Source: Diphasiastrum complanatum (Eukaryota > Streptophyta > Lycopodiopsida > Lycopodiales > Lycopodiaceae). From it: a stretch of DNA of 64,000 bases. Location: assembly GCA_029204225.1 (NCBI GenBank), contig CM055114.1, positions 14,476,558-14,540,557 of the forward strand, read 5' to 3'. The notes beneath the pieces were generated by a model that was given only the letters and a program-made list of their open reading frames with translations, was not told the origin of the DNA and did not search any database. A program made the position numbers and the translations under genes. This document shows, in pieces, positions 34,127-47,459 of this stretch. How positions within the stretch are numbered: position 1 is the stretch's first letter; each line of letters opens with the position of its first letter.

Positions 34127-36045
34127 TTGGCAAGTGCTAATTGTCCACCCGACGGAATTCAGATTTTTCGGATATCAATTTTGATGAACATGATTACACA
34201 AGTACCATATTACATGATGCTAATATTACAAACAATCCTACAAGATCAAGATGGTCACAAGCAGATAACATTTTTGAAGGTCTACAAAGAGAACCTCAAG
34301 TATGTCCAACATCGACTTTTGGGACTACTCAGAGTTTCAAAAGAAAACATGTGCTTGCATATGTTGTACCAAAAAAGACTATATTTTATCATCAGAAAAT
34401 ATAATGGAAACGTTGATGCAACCATGTTGTAGCAAGTTGTGTATTCGACAAATAACTTAAAAGAATGTCAAGACTTGCGACTAGGTGTGTGGAGAAAATG
34501 AGGAGCTGACAAGCATAATCATTTGTTGCAGATGTTCAAATGTTTTTTCCATAGACGAGAAATGTCAAACGCAGTGTTTGATATTTTGGAGGAACCCAAT
34601 TTGCGCTTCAAACCTACTTTGGATGGTAAAATGTATGCATAAAAGCATATCAGAATTTGTTGGGAATCTCACATGGAATGTTTTGGCAAGTAATTGTTGA
34701 GGCACATTATTTCATTGTGTTCAAGTTTCATGGAAACAACGGCACATTCAAGCAACGTGGACATTCTTCACAAGGGTTGGCCATAATGCATGGAATTTTG
34801 GAAAAGCACGCGTTGCCTCAACCACATCTACAACATAGATCAAAAGATGGCTTTGTCATTTGCGAGCATCATCTCCCACTCGGCATGCATAAACACGATG
34901 TCTTCAAAACTATAAACACACAACTTAAAGACGCGTGTATTTCTGAAGTTTCAAGATCCACACTCTCCAAGATGTGGAAACAAGAGTCTGGACATGTCAA
35001 GACTCCAACAAGACAAAGAATGTCCAAATGCAAAATATGTGATGACCTTAAAAATGCAATAGAGACAACTCCTGATGCTAGAATGCGTGATCGGTATGTT
35101 GCATTGAGAGGTCGTCATCTACGTCATGTTTTCGATTCCAGAAAATTGTATGCATATTGGAATGAAGAGTCAAGATCATGTCCTGAGAAATGTTTGTGTC
35201 TCGCCATTGATGGAATGAATTAAAATACAGCAGCATTACCCCATTTCAGTAAAACTCCTGCCAGATTAGAGGGCAATCTATTTTTGAAAACACATGTTTG
35301 TGGGGTATTGGTTCATGGATTCAAGTTGCTCTGTGATGTTTGGATTGATACTTTGCATGCTCATGATAGCAATCAAGCCACATCAACAATGCGAGCAATA
35401 AGAAAAGCACAAGCATCACGTCCGATCCTACGTATTCAAGTTGACAGTTGTTGGAGGGAGAACAAGAATAAATTTATTTTTGGTCTTTGTTGTATGTTAG
35501 TGGCACATAACATCTTCCAAAAGGTAGAAATGGGATTTCTTTTGGTTGGCCACACACATGAAGACATAGATCAGGTTTTCAATGTCATATATAGGGCTTT
35601 GAAGTCCAAATCAATTTATATAATGCTAGATATGCTAGCACGAATTGGTGAAAAGATAGGTGGCGGTCGTAGCGAAAGCACTGAAGTAGAAATACTGGAA
35701 CGAATGGTTCACTGGAAACAATTTATCTTGTATTGCTCAAGGAAATGATGGCTTAGAAGGACACACCAATCCTCACTATTTTTGTTTTCAAATGTTGAAT
35801 GGTGAGCCAACCATGCAATGGAAATACTATTCTTATGATGGAGAGAACGCATGGAGCGAGCCTCCAAATTGTTGCAACGTGTACCTTCAAAAGATGAAGA
35901 CATCTTTCTAGCATCCACGAAGGATCTAGATCCAGATGAAATGAAAGGAATAATGTCCTTTATTGATTATTTGCGGCTCATGAGCCAGAAGTTTCCAGAA
36001 TACAAGGATCGCAATGATGCATGTGTGAGCAATTCGGCCAAATAA
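34127..36045 (+). pseudogene. DUF7869-like transposase-type gene (gene E)
   Basis: An N-terminal part is scattered over frames (34127-34700). A frame from 34657 is open to 35748 except for a TAA at 35221. It holds a Cys pair (SKCKICDDLKNA), LAIDGMN at 35200-35220, HVCGVLVHGFKLL, VDSCWRENKNKFIFGLC and FLLVGHTHEDIDQVFNVIY. A shifted frame then gives HTNPHYFCFQMLNGEPTMQW, and 35851-36045 closes the protein. From memory, the DGM.Q, D..RENKN and GHTHEDIDQ blocks are typical of proteins labelled DUF7869, common in non-seed plants and various eukaryotes and probably transposase-like. The residues that could form an acidic triad are present. Confidence 0.6.
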
Positions 36046-36054
36046 ATCATAACC

Positions 36055-36440
36055 CAACAAATAATGCCGAAATTTCTTTATAGTGAATATCTTTCCAAGT
36101 GCTTCCCTTTCTGTTGCCGAATAGTTTTTCTCCGAGGAACTAAGTTGTCGACTAGCATAGTATATTGGATGGTCTTTCTTATGTTCGTTGGCTCAGACAG
36201 ACACCAATAGCGAATGTTGACACATCAACATAACTATGAAATAGTATCGTCCAATTAGGCGGTCTTAAAATTGGAGCATTAATCAGCTTCTGCTTGAGTT
36301 CTTCGAATGCTTTTTGTTGTTCTGGCATCCACAAATACACGACTTGCTTCTTAAGTAATTGTGTAAGAGTTGTAGCTATCGAGGCATGATTCTGTATGAA
36401 TCTTCAGTAATAGCCAACATTACCTAAGAAGGCTATGAGT
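36055..36440 (-). pseudogene. Ty3/gypsy RT C-terminus and RNase H start, fragment
   Basis: Minus strand: LREL.AFLGNVGYY (stop) RFIQNHASIATTLTQLLKK, then WMPEQQKAFEELKQKLINAP and a FAIGVCLSQ RNase H start, in gypsy order and spacing. Several stops, with no integrase or LTR attached. It abuts the end of gene E. Confidence 0.75.
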
Positions 36441-37392
36441 TCTCATAGATTCGTTGGCAATAGACCTACAACCTAGGCTTTTGGGCACATTTGGCACTTG
36501 GCACTAGCAAATGATCAAAGTGGGCCCTAATGGGCATTCGGACAATGGCAATGGTCAAAGTGGGTCCTAGTGGTCAAGTCATTGATCTAGCCTACATGAC
36601 CCTATGATTAAGGCTTGTCATGCCCTCGATCTAGGAGGTCGACTATTTTGAAGAGTAGCCTCTTATTACCAATGCGCCTTAATAAACCTAGTTTACTTTT
36701 AGCATACATCCAGTTTTTTACTAAAATTTCACAAAAAATTTCCCATCATCTTGCATCATAATATCATTGATGATCAAGATTTCAATCGATACCTTAGAAG
36801 ATGCACCTTAAGATATTTTCTTTCTACTCAGTATTTTGTGGATGTTGTCTATGTTGCCTGATGTTTAGAGTGTAGATAATCATATGGCCACAAGGCTATG
36901 TGAGGCAGAATCTTATGAATACATTGTTTGTAAAACAAGATTCCTTGGAACATAGCTTGCTTTCAGAATTCATCAATTGATAAGAACAAATTCTTATGAT
37001 GGAAGATATGCATTGAAAAAAAATGGTCCAACTGGATTCCTGAAGCTGAAAATAGGCTTCAGATAGACTTTATTCAGGCAACCGGCAACACTGGGAGGCA
37101 GATGACAGGCCACATTTCTTGTTTCCATCTTTAAAAATTGTAACTCATATACACCAAAAGGTTTCCAAGTTATTAAGAAATTATATGAACAGACATACAA
37201 GCATTCTCATAGCATTCATCATAGAATAAGTAAAAGGTTAATTACACCCTCCAAGAGATTTTCTTTTATTGTTTTGAAATGAAATAATGAACAGCTGATT
37301 TATGAAAATTACATAAGGGTCAAAATTTTCGACCCTAGTTTACCATGGAGATATATGATGAGCATCAGAATGATGCAGGCTGCAGCTCTGAA
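36441..37392. other. Spacer and probable DPE2 3' untranslated region
   Basis: No gene is seen in 36441-36990. A pair of GTCAAAGTGGG-type repeats lies at about 36512-36590. From 37392 leftwards is the 3' untranslated side of DPE2. TTTATT on the plus strand (AATAAA on minus) at about 37067 and similar sites near 37264 are possible polyadenylation signals. Confidence 0.4.
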
Positions 37393-40300
37393 TCAAACAA
37401 AATTTGTCACCAGGAGATTCCCTGAAGCCACATGGTTTTGGAGCATTGGAGTTACCTCCAATTTAGTAACATCACCTGTTATCTTTGAAAAAGGGGAACT
37501 GGGCACAATGCCATTCATAATCTTTGAATGGTCAGGGAAATCAGAAGGCGTTGCTCTTTTGCTGGTAAGCAGGAAACCTCTTAAGATTGATAAGAAGTCA
37601 TTGTCTTCCAGTAGAGATTCAACTGAAACGTGCAATCCTGTGCATACAACAATCGGGTGGACATCACTGTTAAAACTTTGCAGATTCCAGAATAATGAAA
37701 ATGAAATGAAAGTTGTAAATGTTCATGGGAATTTTCAAAAGGGCATAATAAAAGAGAAGCATACTGAAACGCCAATAGTGTTTGGGATTAGAAGGGTCAT
37801 TGATGGTCTCCTCTTTGGCTGGACGATTGGCATACTCTTTCTTGAGGGCTAGAAAGTCCTGCCCACAGGAAAGAACAAACAATGAAGTTACAATGTTTAG
37901 CCATGATCCTTTTTTCAAGGGCAATAAACATCTGCGGACAGAAAAAACAGAAGCAATGAGATCACAACGCAAAAGGCGTAAATGACATCGGTCATTAGTC
38001 TGATTTTAATGTTCGAGCTACCTGTAGTGGAAAAATGGCCCACATAGATGGTGACTCCATGTGCTGCTGTATAATCATATGGGCTACACTAGGGTTACAT
38101 TCTGTTGGTGGCACCTCTTTCAGTCCGAGAACGTTTCTGAAGAAACGCAGACGCCTGCCTTCATCTTCCTCCCACCAAGCACGCATAGTGGAGCAGTCAT
38201 GGCATGAAGGAGCACATACCTGTCAATAAGAATACAGTTAATGTCCATGATATGAAAGTCAGAGCCTACAAAGAACAGATGACCTGTTTTGAGAATTTCA
38301 AGGTTGACCAGAACCAGAAACCTAGCACATAGAACTTAAACAGAATGAAATGAAAACATGTCATTGAGAAACATAGGGCCTGTACACTAACTGTCAGATA
38401 GTCATATTCAGATGGGATGCCAAATTCTTGCCCAGGAGTGCTCGGCATTCGTTGAATCCTCAGGCCAAGTAGCCCTAGTTCTTTGAGGACCTAAAAAAAA
38501 GCAACCCATACATGGGAGTTAGCTTGCATAAAGCTCAAAAAACACACAAAATGATCCATACATCTGTGTTTATGTGCAATAAAAATGATTGTGTATAAGC
38601 TCAATCAGCAAAAATGCAGTGAATGAAAAGAAAATTTTCAAATTGTGGCCAGTCGTCATACCGGCTGAACACATGCAGGAACCATTCCAAGATCCTCCCC
38701 ACAAGCAAGCATGTCAGATGAGTTCATCAACACTGGAAGGGTCTTATAAGCATTTTCACTCCATAACCTTTCTTGCCGATGATAAAAGTAATCATGGTAC
38801 AACCTTAGGAGTACATCTTTGCTGCAAAAAAAATTGTGTTGAAATCAATAGTCCTCACCAACAATAAAAAACATGTAGTGCTGCATGTTCCAGAAATACT
38901 TTTGATATTGAGCCAATGCAATCTGCTAGCTCAGCCTGCTGTCAATACTCTTCAACACAAGATTTAGGTCTAAACTTGGATTGCCTTTATATGCACTAGG
39001 ACAGGCATAGAGCTCTCTCCCTCCCTCTCTCTCTCTCTCACATTGGTACATATACGATTCCTACACAAATAAACTGGACATATAATACATAATGAGCATT
39101 GAGCACACGAACGAATTTCTAAACCATCTTGCTAACTCTATCCTTCATGTTGAATACTGGTACTAATTTAACTTATTTAGTTTATCATCACAGAACACTT
39201 GATTTCTTCGTGAAGCTGAAGACATGGAAAAAAGACTACCTATGATCATCTAACTCTTTAAAGCTAGCTGTTTGTTCTAAGCCAAAACGTGGATAAAATT
39301 TTCCAGAGTCCACACTGTCCCTCATAAGAACAACCTCCTGCCACATATAAAAGCAAAATCACAGTTGTGTGCCATTAGAAACGACTGTTTACAACTTAAC
39401 ATCCTAAATAGTGAAAACCCATTTGCCACCAATCAATCGTCTACTCTAAAACTTGGAAACAGGTCCTGCGGTAGAAAGAGAGAGTCTTTTTTTTTCTCCT
39501 AATACACCACTGTTCTAATAAGACACAGAAAAACAACTATGCCTGATGGTTTACCTGCAAAAGACAAATCAGCCCTTTTCTTGTTTTCTCTAAATCTTGG
39601 ATCAGCCAACTGGGTGAACCACTCCTGGCCTTCAATTCCAAAAATATTTTCTTTTCTGTGTTATACTCCGGCTTAAACTGCAGCACAACTCAGAAATGTC
39701 GATCTTTCAACATATCAGCATGAGCATATCATACAATTTAGGAAAAAAAAGCTTAATCTCTCAACCATAAAATTAATGAACCGTTGGCGGTTCACCACGG
39801 TTCTGAGAACCGTACGGTTCACAAAGATTGGTTGCCAGAACCGTGGTGAACCGTGGTAATTAAATAAATAATTAATTAATTAATTTTATTTTTTACTTCC
39901 ATGAGTGCCAAAAACAGTAATAGAAATTTCAACCATTTGTATTCCTAAGTGATACAGTTTAAAACAGTGAGTGCCAAAAACAGATTTTTTATAACACTGA
40001 CTGCCAAAAACAGTGAGTGCCACAGATTCTATGACAGAGTGCCAAAAACAGTAGTGAAATGAGTGCCAAAAACAGTGAAATGAGGCCAAAAACAGGGAAA
40101 TGAGGGCCAAAATTCCGTGGGAGGGGTTTTGGTGGGGCAAAGGGTCATAAAAAAGAAATTAATTACAAGAACCGTACCGTGGTACGGTTCACCCCACGGT
40201 TCTGAGAAGCGTGGGTTTTATGATCTCAACGTGTTAGAGAAGGCATGACCAACAACATAAGAACTAGGAGAGATAAGTATTAGCTATATCTTATTCTTCT

Positions 40301-43300
40301 CATCAATAGAGAGAATTTTAGACGACTTTCCCAGTCATAAGAAGACACATACCTGATAACACAAATGTTGATACTCATAAAAGTACTTGTTGGCAATTTC
40401 AGTCCATCTATTACCGAACTTCTCCTGAGAAGAAAAATCAAACTCGGTCAGAATCGATTCCAATCTTATTTTAGTGTTGTACTTCCTGGGTCAGAAAGAA
40501 CCTGCAGTAAATGACACCGAACGTATGGCTCACTTAAGCGGTTGAAATCCCAAATGCCCTCTTTCTCCAACTCTTCCTGGTCAAATAAATGAGCATACTT
40601 TCAAAAAAAACTGCCAATATTGTGCCCCAGTAGATAACCACACATCCCTAAGTGATCCAAAAACCCTCAAGCTCTTCCTACTCATGTAGTTGATTGGATG
40701 ATGGGTCAAAATTCTTACAAACAATCTTAAAAACAGGTAAATGCTTTTTAGTGTTGTCAACCGGTGGGATCACAGAGAATTGAACCCGCGTGGGAAGATC
40801 AAAACAAATAAATGACACAGCCTAGTAAGCAAGCTTACCTGGCTCAAAGGTATGGACGGTCGAAATCTTCCCATTAGACCAGTAATAGTATGATCTGGCA
40901 ACTCCCATATTCGGAAGAAGCCAAGAATATGATCGATCCTGTACGCACTGAAATACTTTGCCATCTGCAGCAAGAAACGTGATGTCAAGGACAGTGACCA
41001 GGTTCCACAACAAAAAAGACAAGTTCCAAGATTATCCTCCAGAAAAAGTAGTTAATATTCAACCCATGGTAAACAGGGGATGACCTCAACGAACGAGAAA
41101 TCCAAAAAATGGTAGAATCCAGGTTCAGTGTCAACCTGTGTCAGCCTTGCTCTCCACCAGCCATAGTTATCTTTTGACATCTCCTCCCAATTGTATGTTG
41201 GAAAACCCCAGTTTTGCCCATTCATATCAAAATAATCTGGTGGTGCACCGGTAGATGTATTCATTCTGAAAAGCATTGGAAAGACCCATGTATCTACACT
41301 GTTTCTGTCTACGCCGATTGGAAGATCACCTTTTAACACCACCCTGTGTTTCCGTGCATAATCTGCCGCCTCTGAAAGCTGACAATGGACTCAAGCTAAT
41401 CGTCAGTAATGCTTGTTCCTTACTGGAATGAGTTCAAAAATTGATTGCTTCCTATTTCCACGTTTGGGTGAAGGAGTGCTATCTCACAATTTTTCCAAAT
41501 TGGAGTTTATCATTACCTGTGAATGAAGGTGAAACTGAAGATAGTATATGAAGGCAATAGCTGAAAAATGTTCTGCATAGGGAGATGTCAACCTTTCCAT
41601 CTGCACACGCATGGAAACATTAATTTATAAACCTTGAATATGGAATGATAGGTGAATATCAGCAGGCAACTCGAAAACCATGGCTCTAGAAATATGCCTA
41701 CTGTCCTCTTGCATTTTATAAGAAACTTTATGAAAGACTTTCAAAACAACAAAATAATTTCATGTCAAAAAGATTGGGTGTTTTATCGCCAAGTTTTATC
41801 CTTTAGGTGCACTGCAACTAAAGGATAATGCACCTCTTTGCTCTGACATTGTTCTTGGTTCTGATACTTCTAAAGCCACATTGGCATGCAATTAAAAAAA
41901 AGTTATTTCATGATATGTGGAAAATCACGGCTGTGAAACTGATTTTAATAAAACTACCAGATAAAATCTAGACTGCAAAACAACATATTCTGAAGTTGAA
42001 ATAGTTGCAAAGCGTTGCCTTGCTTGTTGCAGAAATGGGCTCGTATTTACTAATGAAACAAACAAAAGCAGCAATGAAAATTTTTGATCAAAAAAATACC
42101 TTTTCAAAAGTGTAATCTGCAAAGAGGCCCCATTGAGAATGGTCGGAAGTGCCAAAAAGGTCTCTCAGGAAGCAGAATGCAGCATATGGCTTCAGCCACT
42201 CCTGCATTATAAATAACGATTATATAGAGCAGTAATTGAGAGATTCAGATACTTTCCATGGATTTTGCAGTGCTGGAATAAAAATATGAGTCACACTACC
42301 AAATACCTCGTAATAATGATAGACCACTAGACCCCATGCAGAAAGTTGAACCAACATTTCAATACTATAACATCAGTGTACACTGTATAGGCTACCTTGA
42401 AAAATTAGCTATGTACAACATAGCTGTCTAGCTCAAGAAGGAATGAGCTGGCTTAAGTTCAGGGTGTCTCCCCACAAAAGTTGAACGATCTAGTTCATCA
42501 TCCATAGGATGGAGGACAGACTACAATAACTAACAAACAGGTAAATTCCCATTCAATAAAACTGTGTACCTTGTTGTCCTCAAAATAGCGCTTATATTCA
42601 GCTGAACTGAAAACAGCTTCTTTTTCCAGATTAAACAACTGTTTTGCAATCTTCAACTTTGTTGCCACAGTAGCTTCGTAGTCAACTTCCTGCAATCGAC
42701 AGATGGATCCGATCTTTCTTCAGACATTTTTATAATTTTCTGAAAGGATTCTTCTTTATCACAATACAGGTGTAACATATTATGAGTCAAATTTGTACCT
42801 TGAATGAACTTCAACCAATAAGCTAGAATAAAAAACTAGCTACGAAATTAGTATGAATGATGAAAACCTAGCACTGTAAGATGTCGACGCTCAAGGGGAA
42901 ATTGTTCTTGATTGTTGATTGTCGACTGTACTTGATTGTTTTTAAGTTCCACTTAATCAGCAAGGAGCAAATAGAACTCATAAATGCAGCTTCATCTACG
43001 CGAAATGCCTCTTTTTTTTATGTAAGTGGTATTTTTATAAGCAGAAGCAATACTAAAACATAACAAATACATTCATTGGAAAAGCACAATAGTTGAGATA
43101 CTGCACTACTTTATTTGACACTGCTATCAGCTGGACAATAATGAATTGGTGTGCAACTATATGTAATGTGAAATCAAAATGCTCTTTGGATTTGTGTATC
43201 TTTACACATAAAATACAAGCAATTTCACAAAGCAAAACAAAACACTCCAGGGATACAAGGTCATCCACAAACAGACACAAAATCTTCTACTGTAGAATGA

Positions 43301-46300
43301 TTATATCTCAAATAGCAGTAATTTCAAAGCAAGCATCTAGGTTTCTGACCTTTAGATCAAGCTTGTCCCTTGCAACTTCAATTTCTTCCTGCAAATCGAA
43401 ACCAGCAACTTCTATTATACGGCAACAAGAATCTTGTTAGATAGACCAACTATGTCCAAAGGATATGAACAAACCAACTCATCCAAGGACAAAGGTGCAG
43501 AATATTTTTTTCCCATCAATTATAATAAATAAAGAATAAATGAGCCATCCTAGAGCAAAAGTTGCAGCTTAAGCTCAGCTGACATATTACTAATAGAAGA
43601 GAATCTCATGATTGCACTTATTGTCTAACTTCCATTTTTATCTTGGAAGTTTGATATCCCCATTATAGAAACTGTAAACACTATATAAAATGGACTGACC
43701 TCAATTTCACTGGGAATATTCTGCGAAAGAGCTTGCAGTCTTAAATAGAGTGGATGCAGCGCGAAGACTGAAAGAGAGCTGCATGATGATAAAATCAATA
43801 TGAAAAAACTTCGAGTGAAGGTTAAACAGGAAACAACATTCATGGCTAGGACAAATGAAGGTCAGGTGGAAGACAATGGCATCAGTAGCTACCTATAGGG
43901 GTAAGAGTCCCACCACATGCCATGGACAGAAGTGTCATTTACCGGAAGAATCTGAATTAGTCGTAATCCTGACTTGACTGCTAGATCTACAAGGAGCTTC
44001 AAATCCAGAAATTCTCCTACTCCAACATCAGCATGTGACCTGACTGAAAAGACAGGAACAGCAAGACCAGATCCTCTCCATGGCTTGGCCTAAAAAAGAA
44101 AATAATTGAGGTACTTTTTTAGAGGAAAGAATACAACTACAGCCAACGTGAGTAGTAGCAATACATAACTTAAGTAGCACATCCACATGTTATGATTACA
44201 ATAACAAGATTGAAGCAATTTCGCACTTCCAACAAGCAAATTTATTCCATCTTTTCCAAGTATAAGATGTGCAACCCCACTATCGATAACCAGACGAATT
44301 TGTCCAAGGAAAAAATCTCACCCTGAAGAACCCATCGGCAACACTGATCATTGTGGAAGGCTTACTGACAAATGAGTCAAATTGTAATATCCTGGCACCC
44401 CCAATCTCATGAGAGATTTTACCTTCTTTATTCTGAAGAGCATAGTTATATGTGCTCTAATGTCAAGGTGTTCCAATGGTGTACCTTAGGCTGTAGGCAA
44501 GAAGTTGCAATGATAATGTACCAACTTCCAAGCAATGAAAACCTGATCAACAAATATTACCATTCATTTTTAGTGCCAACTCATAATCGTCAAAAGGAAC
44601 TCAGCTTATAAGTTCAAGATTAGCAAAATGAACCAAGTCAAGGACCAAGGAGCAGCCAAGGCAAGAATGTGAATAAAAACTATTCATGGTGTAATTGATA
44701 CATCGGCAGCAGATGAAGATTCAACCTTTTTTTAGGATATATATATGTGAAGAAACCTACAACATTGTTATGGAGCATTATCTAACTAAGACGACAATTG
44801 AGCGAGTGAATGCATCATGAAGTTCAAAAAGAGGTCAATTCTAGTTATCCAGAAAAAAATGTTTGGAAAGGATATCTAATGGGAAACTCTTTTTTGTTGA
44901 CAAAACCCTCCCCTTGCCAGCTTAAACCACTAGTGCAGAGAAGCTTCAAAGGTATTCCAGTTTCCCATTTTCCCACTCCAGAGGCACTACCAGACAAATA
45001 GACCTGCACATTAACTACCAGAATTAGCTGGTAGACGAGAGGCTTTTGTAGAAATGAAATCAAGGTAATCTTGCCTTATCCACAAGATTAATTTAGATTG
45101 AACAGCTAGCAATTAAAAATGACACATGAATCTAGCATGAACAACTCCGTCAAAACACAAAGCCCTTGCTAAAAATCGTATGATAGGCACACAAAAGTGT
45201 GGAGCGGAGCAAACGACTAAGTTCTCTGAAGATGTTGATGCACAAGCACTTGACATAACTCGCGTCTATGCTAAAGCCTACTCCAAAACTTTGATGTGCA
45301 TACCACTATACAATTTTTCATTAAAAGGAAAGCCTTCAACTCATTGAAAAGGTAACATACTCAAAAACTCCGATAACAATCAGAATAATTCCAAATCAGA
45401 AAACTATATTCATGAATTTGGAAGGTGAGAAAACTTTACTGTTTCGCCACTTTTAAGGTGTGCACATTTGACAAGGAACCGAACCAAAACCTTGTCTGCC
45501 AAAAACACAAAAAGAATTGCTTAAAGCCTGGCGCTCTATTTAATTCATACCATGACAAACAGCATTGGACATCAATCTCAAAACCGGAGCAATTTATTGT
45601 GATATGCTTCAAAGCTAGTTCACGAAGACATCACTTGTTGGCCAACACAAAACAGAACAACCTACTCTGACTTTTTTGCACTTCATCTGATTACGCAACT
45701 ATGCCACACATCAATCTCGACACCCTAACAACCTATCATGAGAATGACTCCAATCTAATTTATTAAAGTATCTCTCATTCAGAATGCTACCTTGTGAAAG
45801 AGGAACATTGAATTTGTTTGGAAGTTCACTAGTGAAGTCTTCAAGGTATTTGTCATCCTTCTTTCCAAAAAGAACATTTCTGAATGCACCTCTTGTCAAA
45901 AGAGTTTCTGGAGCGCATCCATCCTGCAGAACACTCAAATTCATTAAGGTTGAATAGAACAATTTGCAGTTGAAAGCATGTTTGATCAATGCAACAGAAT
46001 GAAGCACTACGCCAGTACAGTAACGCTTTGCAGGTAGTCAAGCTGTACCTCCCTTCCAGAAAGGATAGAATAAAACGTCATACAGAAGGCTATTTATACT
46101 ATTATAACCGAAGCTTTAATCTTCGTTTTAAAAGCAGTGCAGCTACCTTAAATGTTTGCAAGGAAAAGCTTAAAAAATTCTCTTTATAGGCAAAAAACCG
46201 TCAATTGATTGCTTCCAAAGTCATATCACTGAAAACAGCTTGGTATGAAAAGAAGAATGCCCCACTGAGACAACAAAAATTGAGCATGTATACAGTGGCA

Positions 46301-46781
46301 TGACCACTTAGCAGGAAGACGATAACATCTTCAGATATTTACGTCCCTCAAGCAAGCAAGTAAACCGATACAAAAACCTAGTTGCTGCCTCCCTCACCTG
46401 CCACAGGTCATAGAAATCGATAACTGCACCATCCGGAAGGTCTGAGGGAAGGTTCAAAATGCGGCGGTCACCAGATTCCCACTTGATCACGTTTTTCTGA
46501 TCATCTACCAGACAATAATTGTACTGTGACTCTAAATCGTTGGAGACAAACAGCTGAGCGTGCCAAATAAGTGTCTCACCTTCGTGGTAAGGAATCATAG
46601 GTAGACCTTGTTTGATATTCCAACTTCCAAGAACAGGATCTGAACCTGAAACTAAAAGATTTTGACCCCATTGTGTATAATAAGGCAACCTGAATCTTAA
46701 TGTCACCCTTTTTAGAAGTTGGTGCTGCGGCTGTCTTGACATCGACTGTGTGGCATTGTCCATTAATTGAACAGAAGGCAT
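37393..46781 (-). CDS. DPE2: 4-alpha-glucanotransferase DPE2 (22 coding exons)
   Basis: Cytosolic enzyme that moves glucose from maltose to a heteroglycan during night-time starch breakdown. Coding exons, in transcript order: 46398-46781, 45791-45923, 45440-45495, 44876-45003, 44322-44451, 43893-44089, 43700-43778, 43350-43388, 42570-42689, 42100-42201, 41517-41600, 41136-41378, 40839-40964, 40502-40576, 40353-40424, 39555-39677, 39240-39337, 38662-38821, 38392-38490, 38022-38219, 37771-37858, 37393-37637. Phases all agree and give 992 codons (Arabidopsis about 955). Two CBM20 domains span about residues 30-130 and 173-277, and GH77 follows from about 278. Catalytic residues: nucleophile D576 in YRIDHILGF, acid/base E772 in CGEDLG, D824 in CHDCS. 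No stop or frameshift is seen, so it looks functional. The start is the first ATG in the frame (MPSVQL); MDNATQ seven codons on is an alternative. Confidence 0.95.
39775..40215. mobile_element. Small insertion in DPE2 intron 15 with tandem repeats
   Basis: Flanked by direct repeats (GGTTCACCACGGTTCTGAGAA at about 39789 and GGTTCACCCCACGGTTCTGAGA near 40185, differing by two bases), each with partly palindromic AACCGTACGGTT-type sequence. Between them GTGCCAAAAACAGT occurs about seven times at 39903-40100. It looks like a short non-autonomous element or a satellite-like insertion. It leaves the splice sites at 40353 and 39677 intact. No target duplication was found. Confidence 0.5.
44452..44875 (-). 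other. DPE2: U12-type AT-AC intron in DPE2
   Basis: The exon ends CCCATTAG and the intron starts ATATCCTTT, the consensus of U12-type AT-AC donors. The intron ends GAGCAC, with ACCTTGAC as branch point about 11 nt before the acceptor (consensus TCCTTRAC). Splicing here joins FPI-R-YNYALQNKEGK in phase and matches the second CBM20 of Arabidopsis DPE2 (FPIKYRY). No GT-AG alternative keeps the frame. Length 424 bp. Confidence 0.85.
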
Positions 46782-46841
46782 TCCCACTATTATGGAACAG
46801 ATCAATTTGCAAGTAGATTAATAGACTCGAAATTCGAAGCT
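46782..46841 (-). other. DPE2: 5' untranslated part of DPE2 coding exon 1
   Basis: A TTATTTTCAG acceptor lies directly upstream of 46841 (minus strand), 60 bases before the ATG. It suggests an intron in the 5' untranslated region with a leader exon further right, probably in 47460-47830. The matching donor was not identified. Confidence 0.5.
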
Positions 46842-47459
46842 CTGAAAATAATCTCACGCGACAATGCTTTCTTGCCGACTATGATAAATAAAAATTGAAT
46901 AAAACACAACAGTTTACAGTTTGAAAGCCTTAGCAGAGAATATATGGCAAGAACGAGCGTATGCACTTTATCAGGCGAGATCCTTTGGCAATTAGGAATG
47001 CATCTATAAAACGGACGCGATCTTTCAAAATATCAAGCTACCATCACCAAGTTGGAGTAGAGTTGCTTTCTGTGGGACACAAATTCTATGTACTAGGTAT
47101 GAGGCATCATCACATCAGCGTGTAGTCAACAATTCAACATGCTGTTAACTGTAATCAATAACTGCCCACGCTTGCTTCAGACACAACCATATTGCTTCTA
47201 GTTGAATATATGGTGGCCTTTAGACCTCAGGCAGACTTGCAATCCGACTTAAAACTAATTTTCCTCTAATAAGCAACGCAGTTCCGAGACTCGGTAGTGC
47301 CAAAAGCATAGACGTAGGTTCACGTAAACTATACAGTGAAATGAATTTAGACTGATACCAGTTTCACACTTGTAAATCACCCGTAACTAAACAGACCAAC
47401 AGGAAGGAAAATTAAATTTCAATACTGAATAAGTCAGAGATCCTGAAGAAAGAAAGGGA

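Noticed and set aside
37355-38229. Plus-strand frames overlapping DPE2 exons 20-22
   Set aside because: They are antisense shadows of exons whose minus-strand frame and splice sites agree with DPE2.
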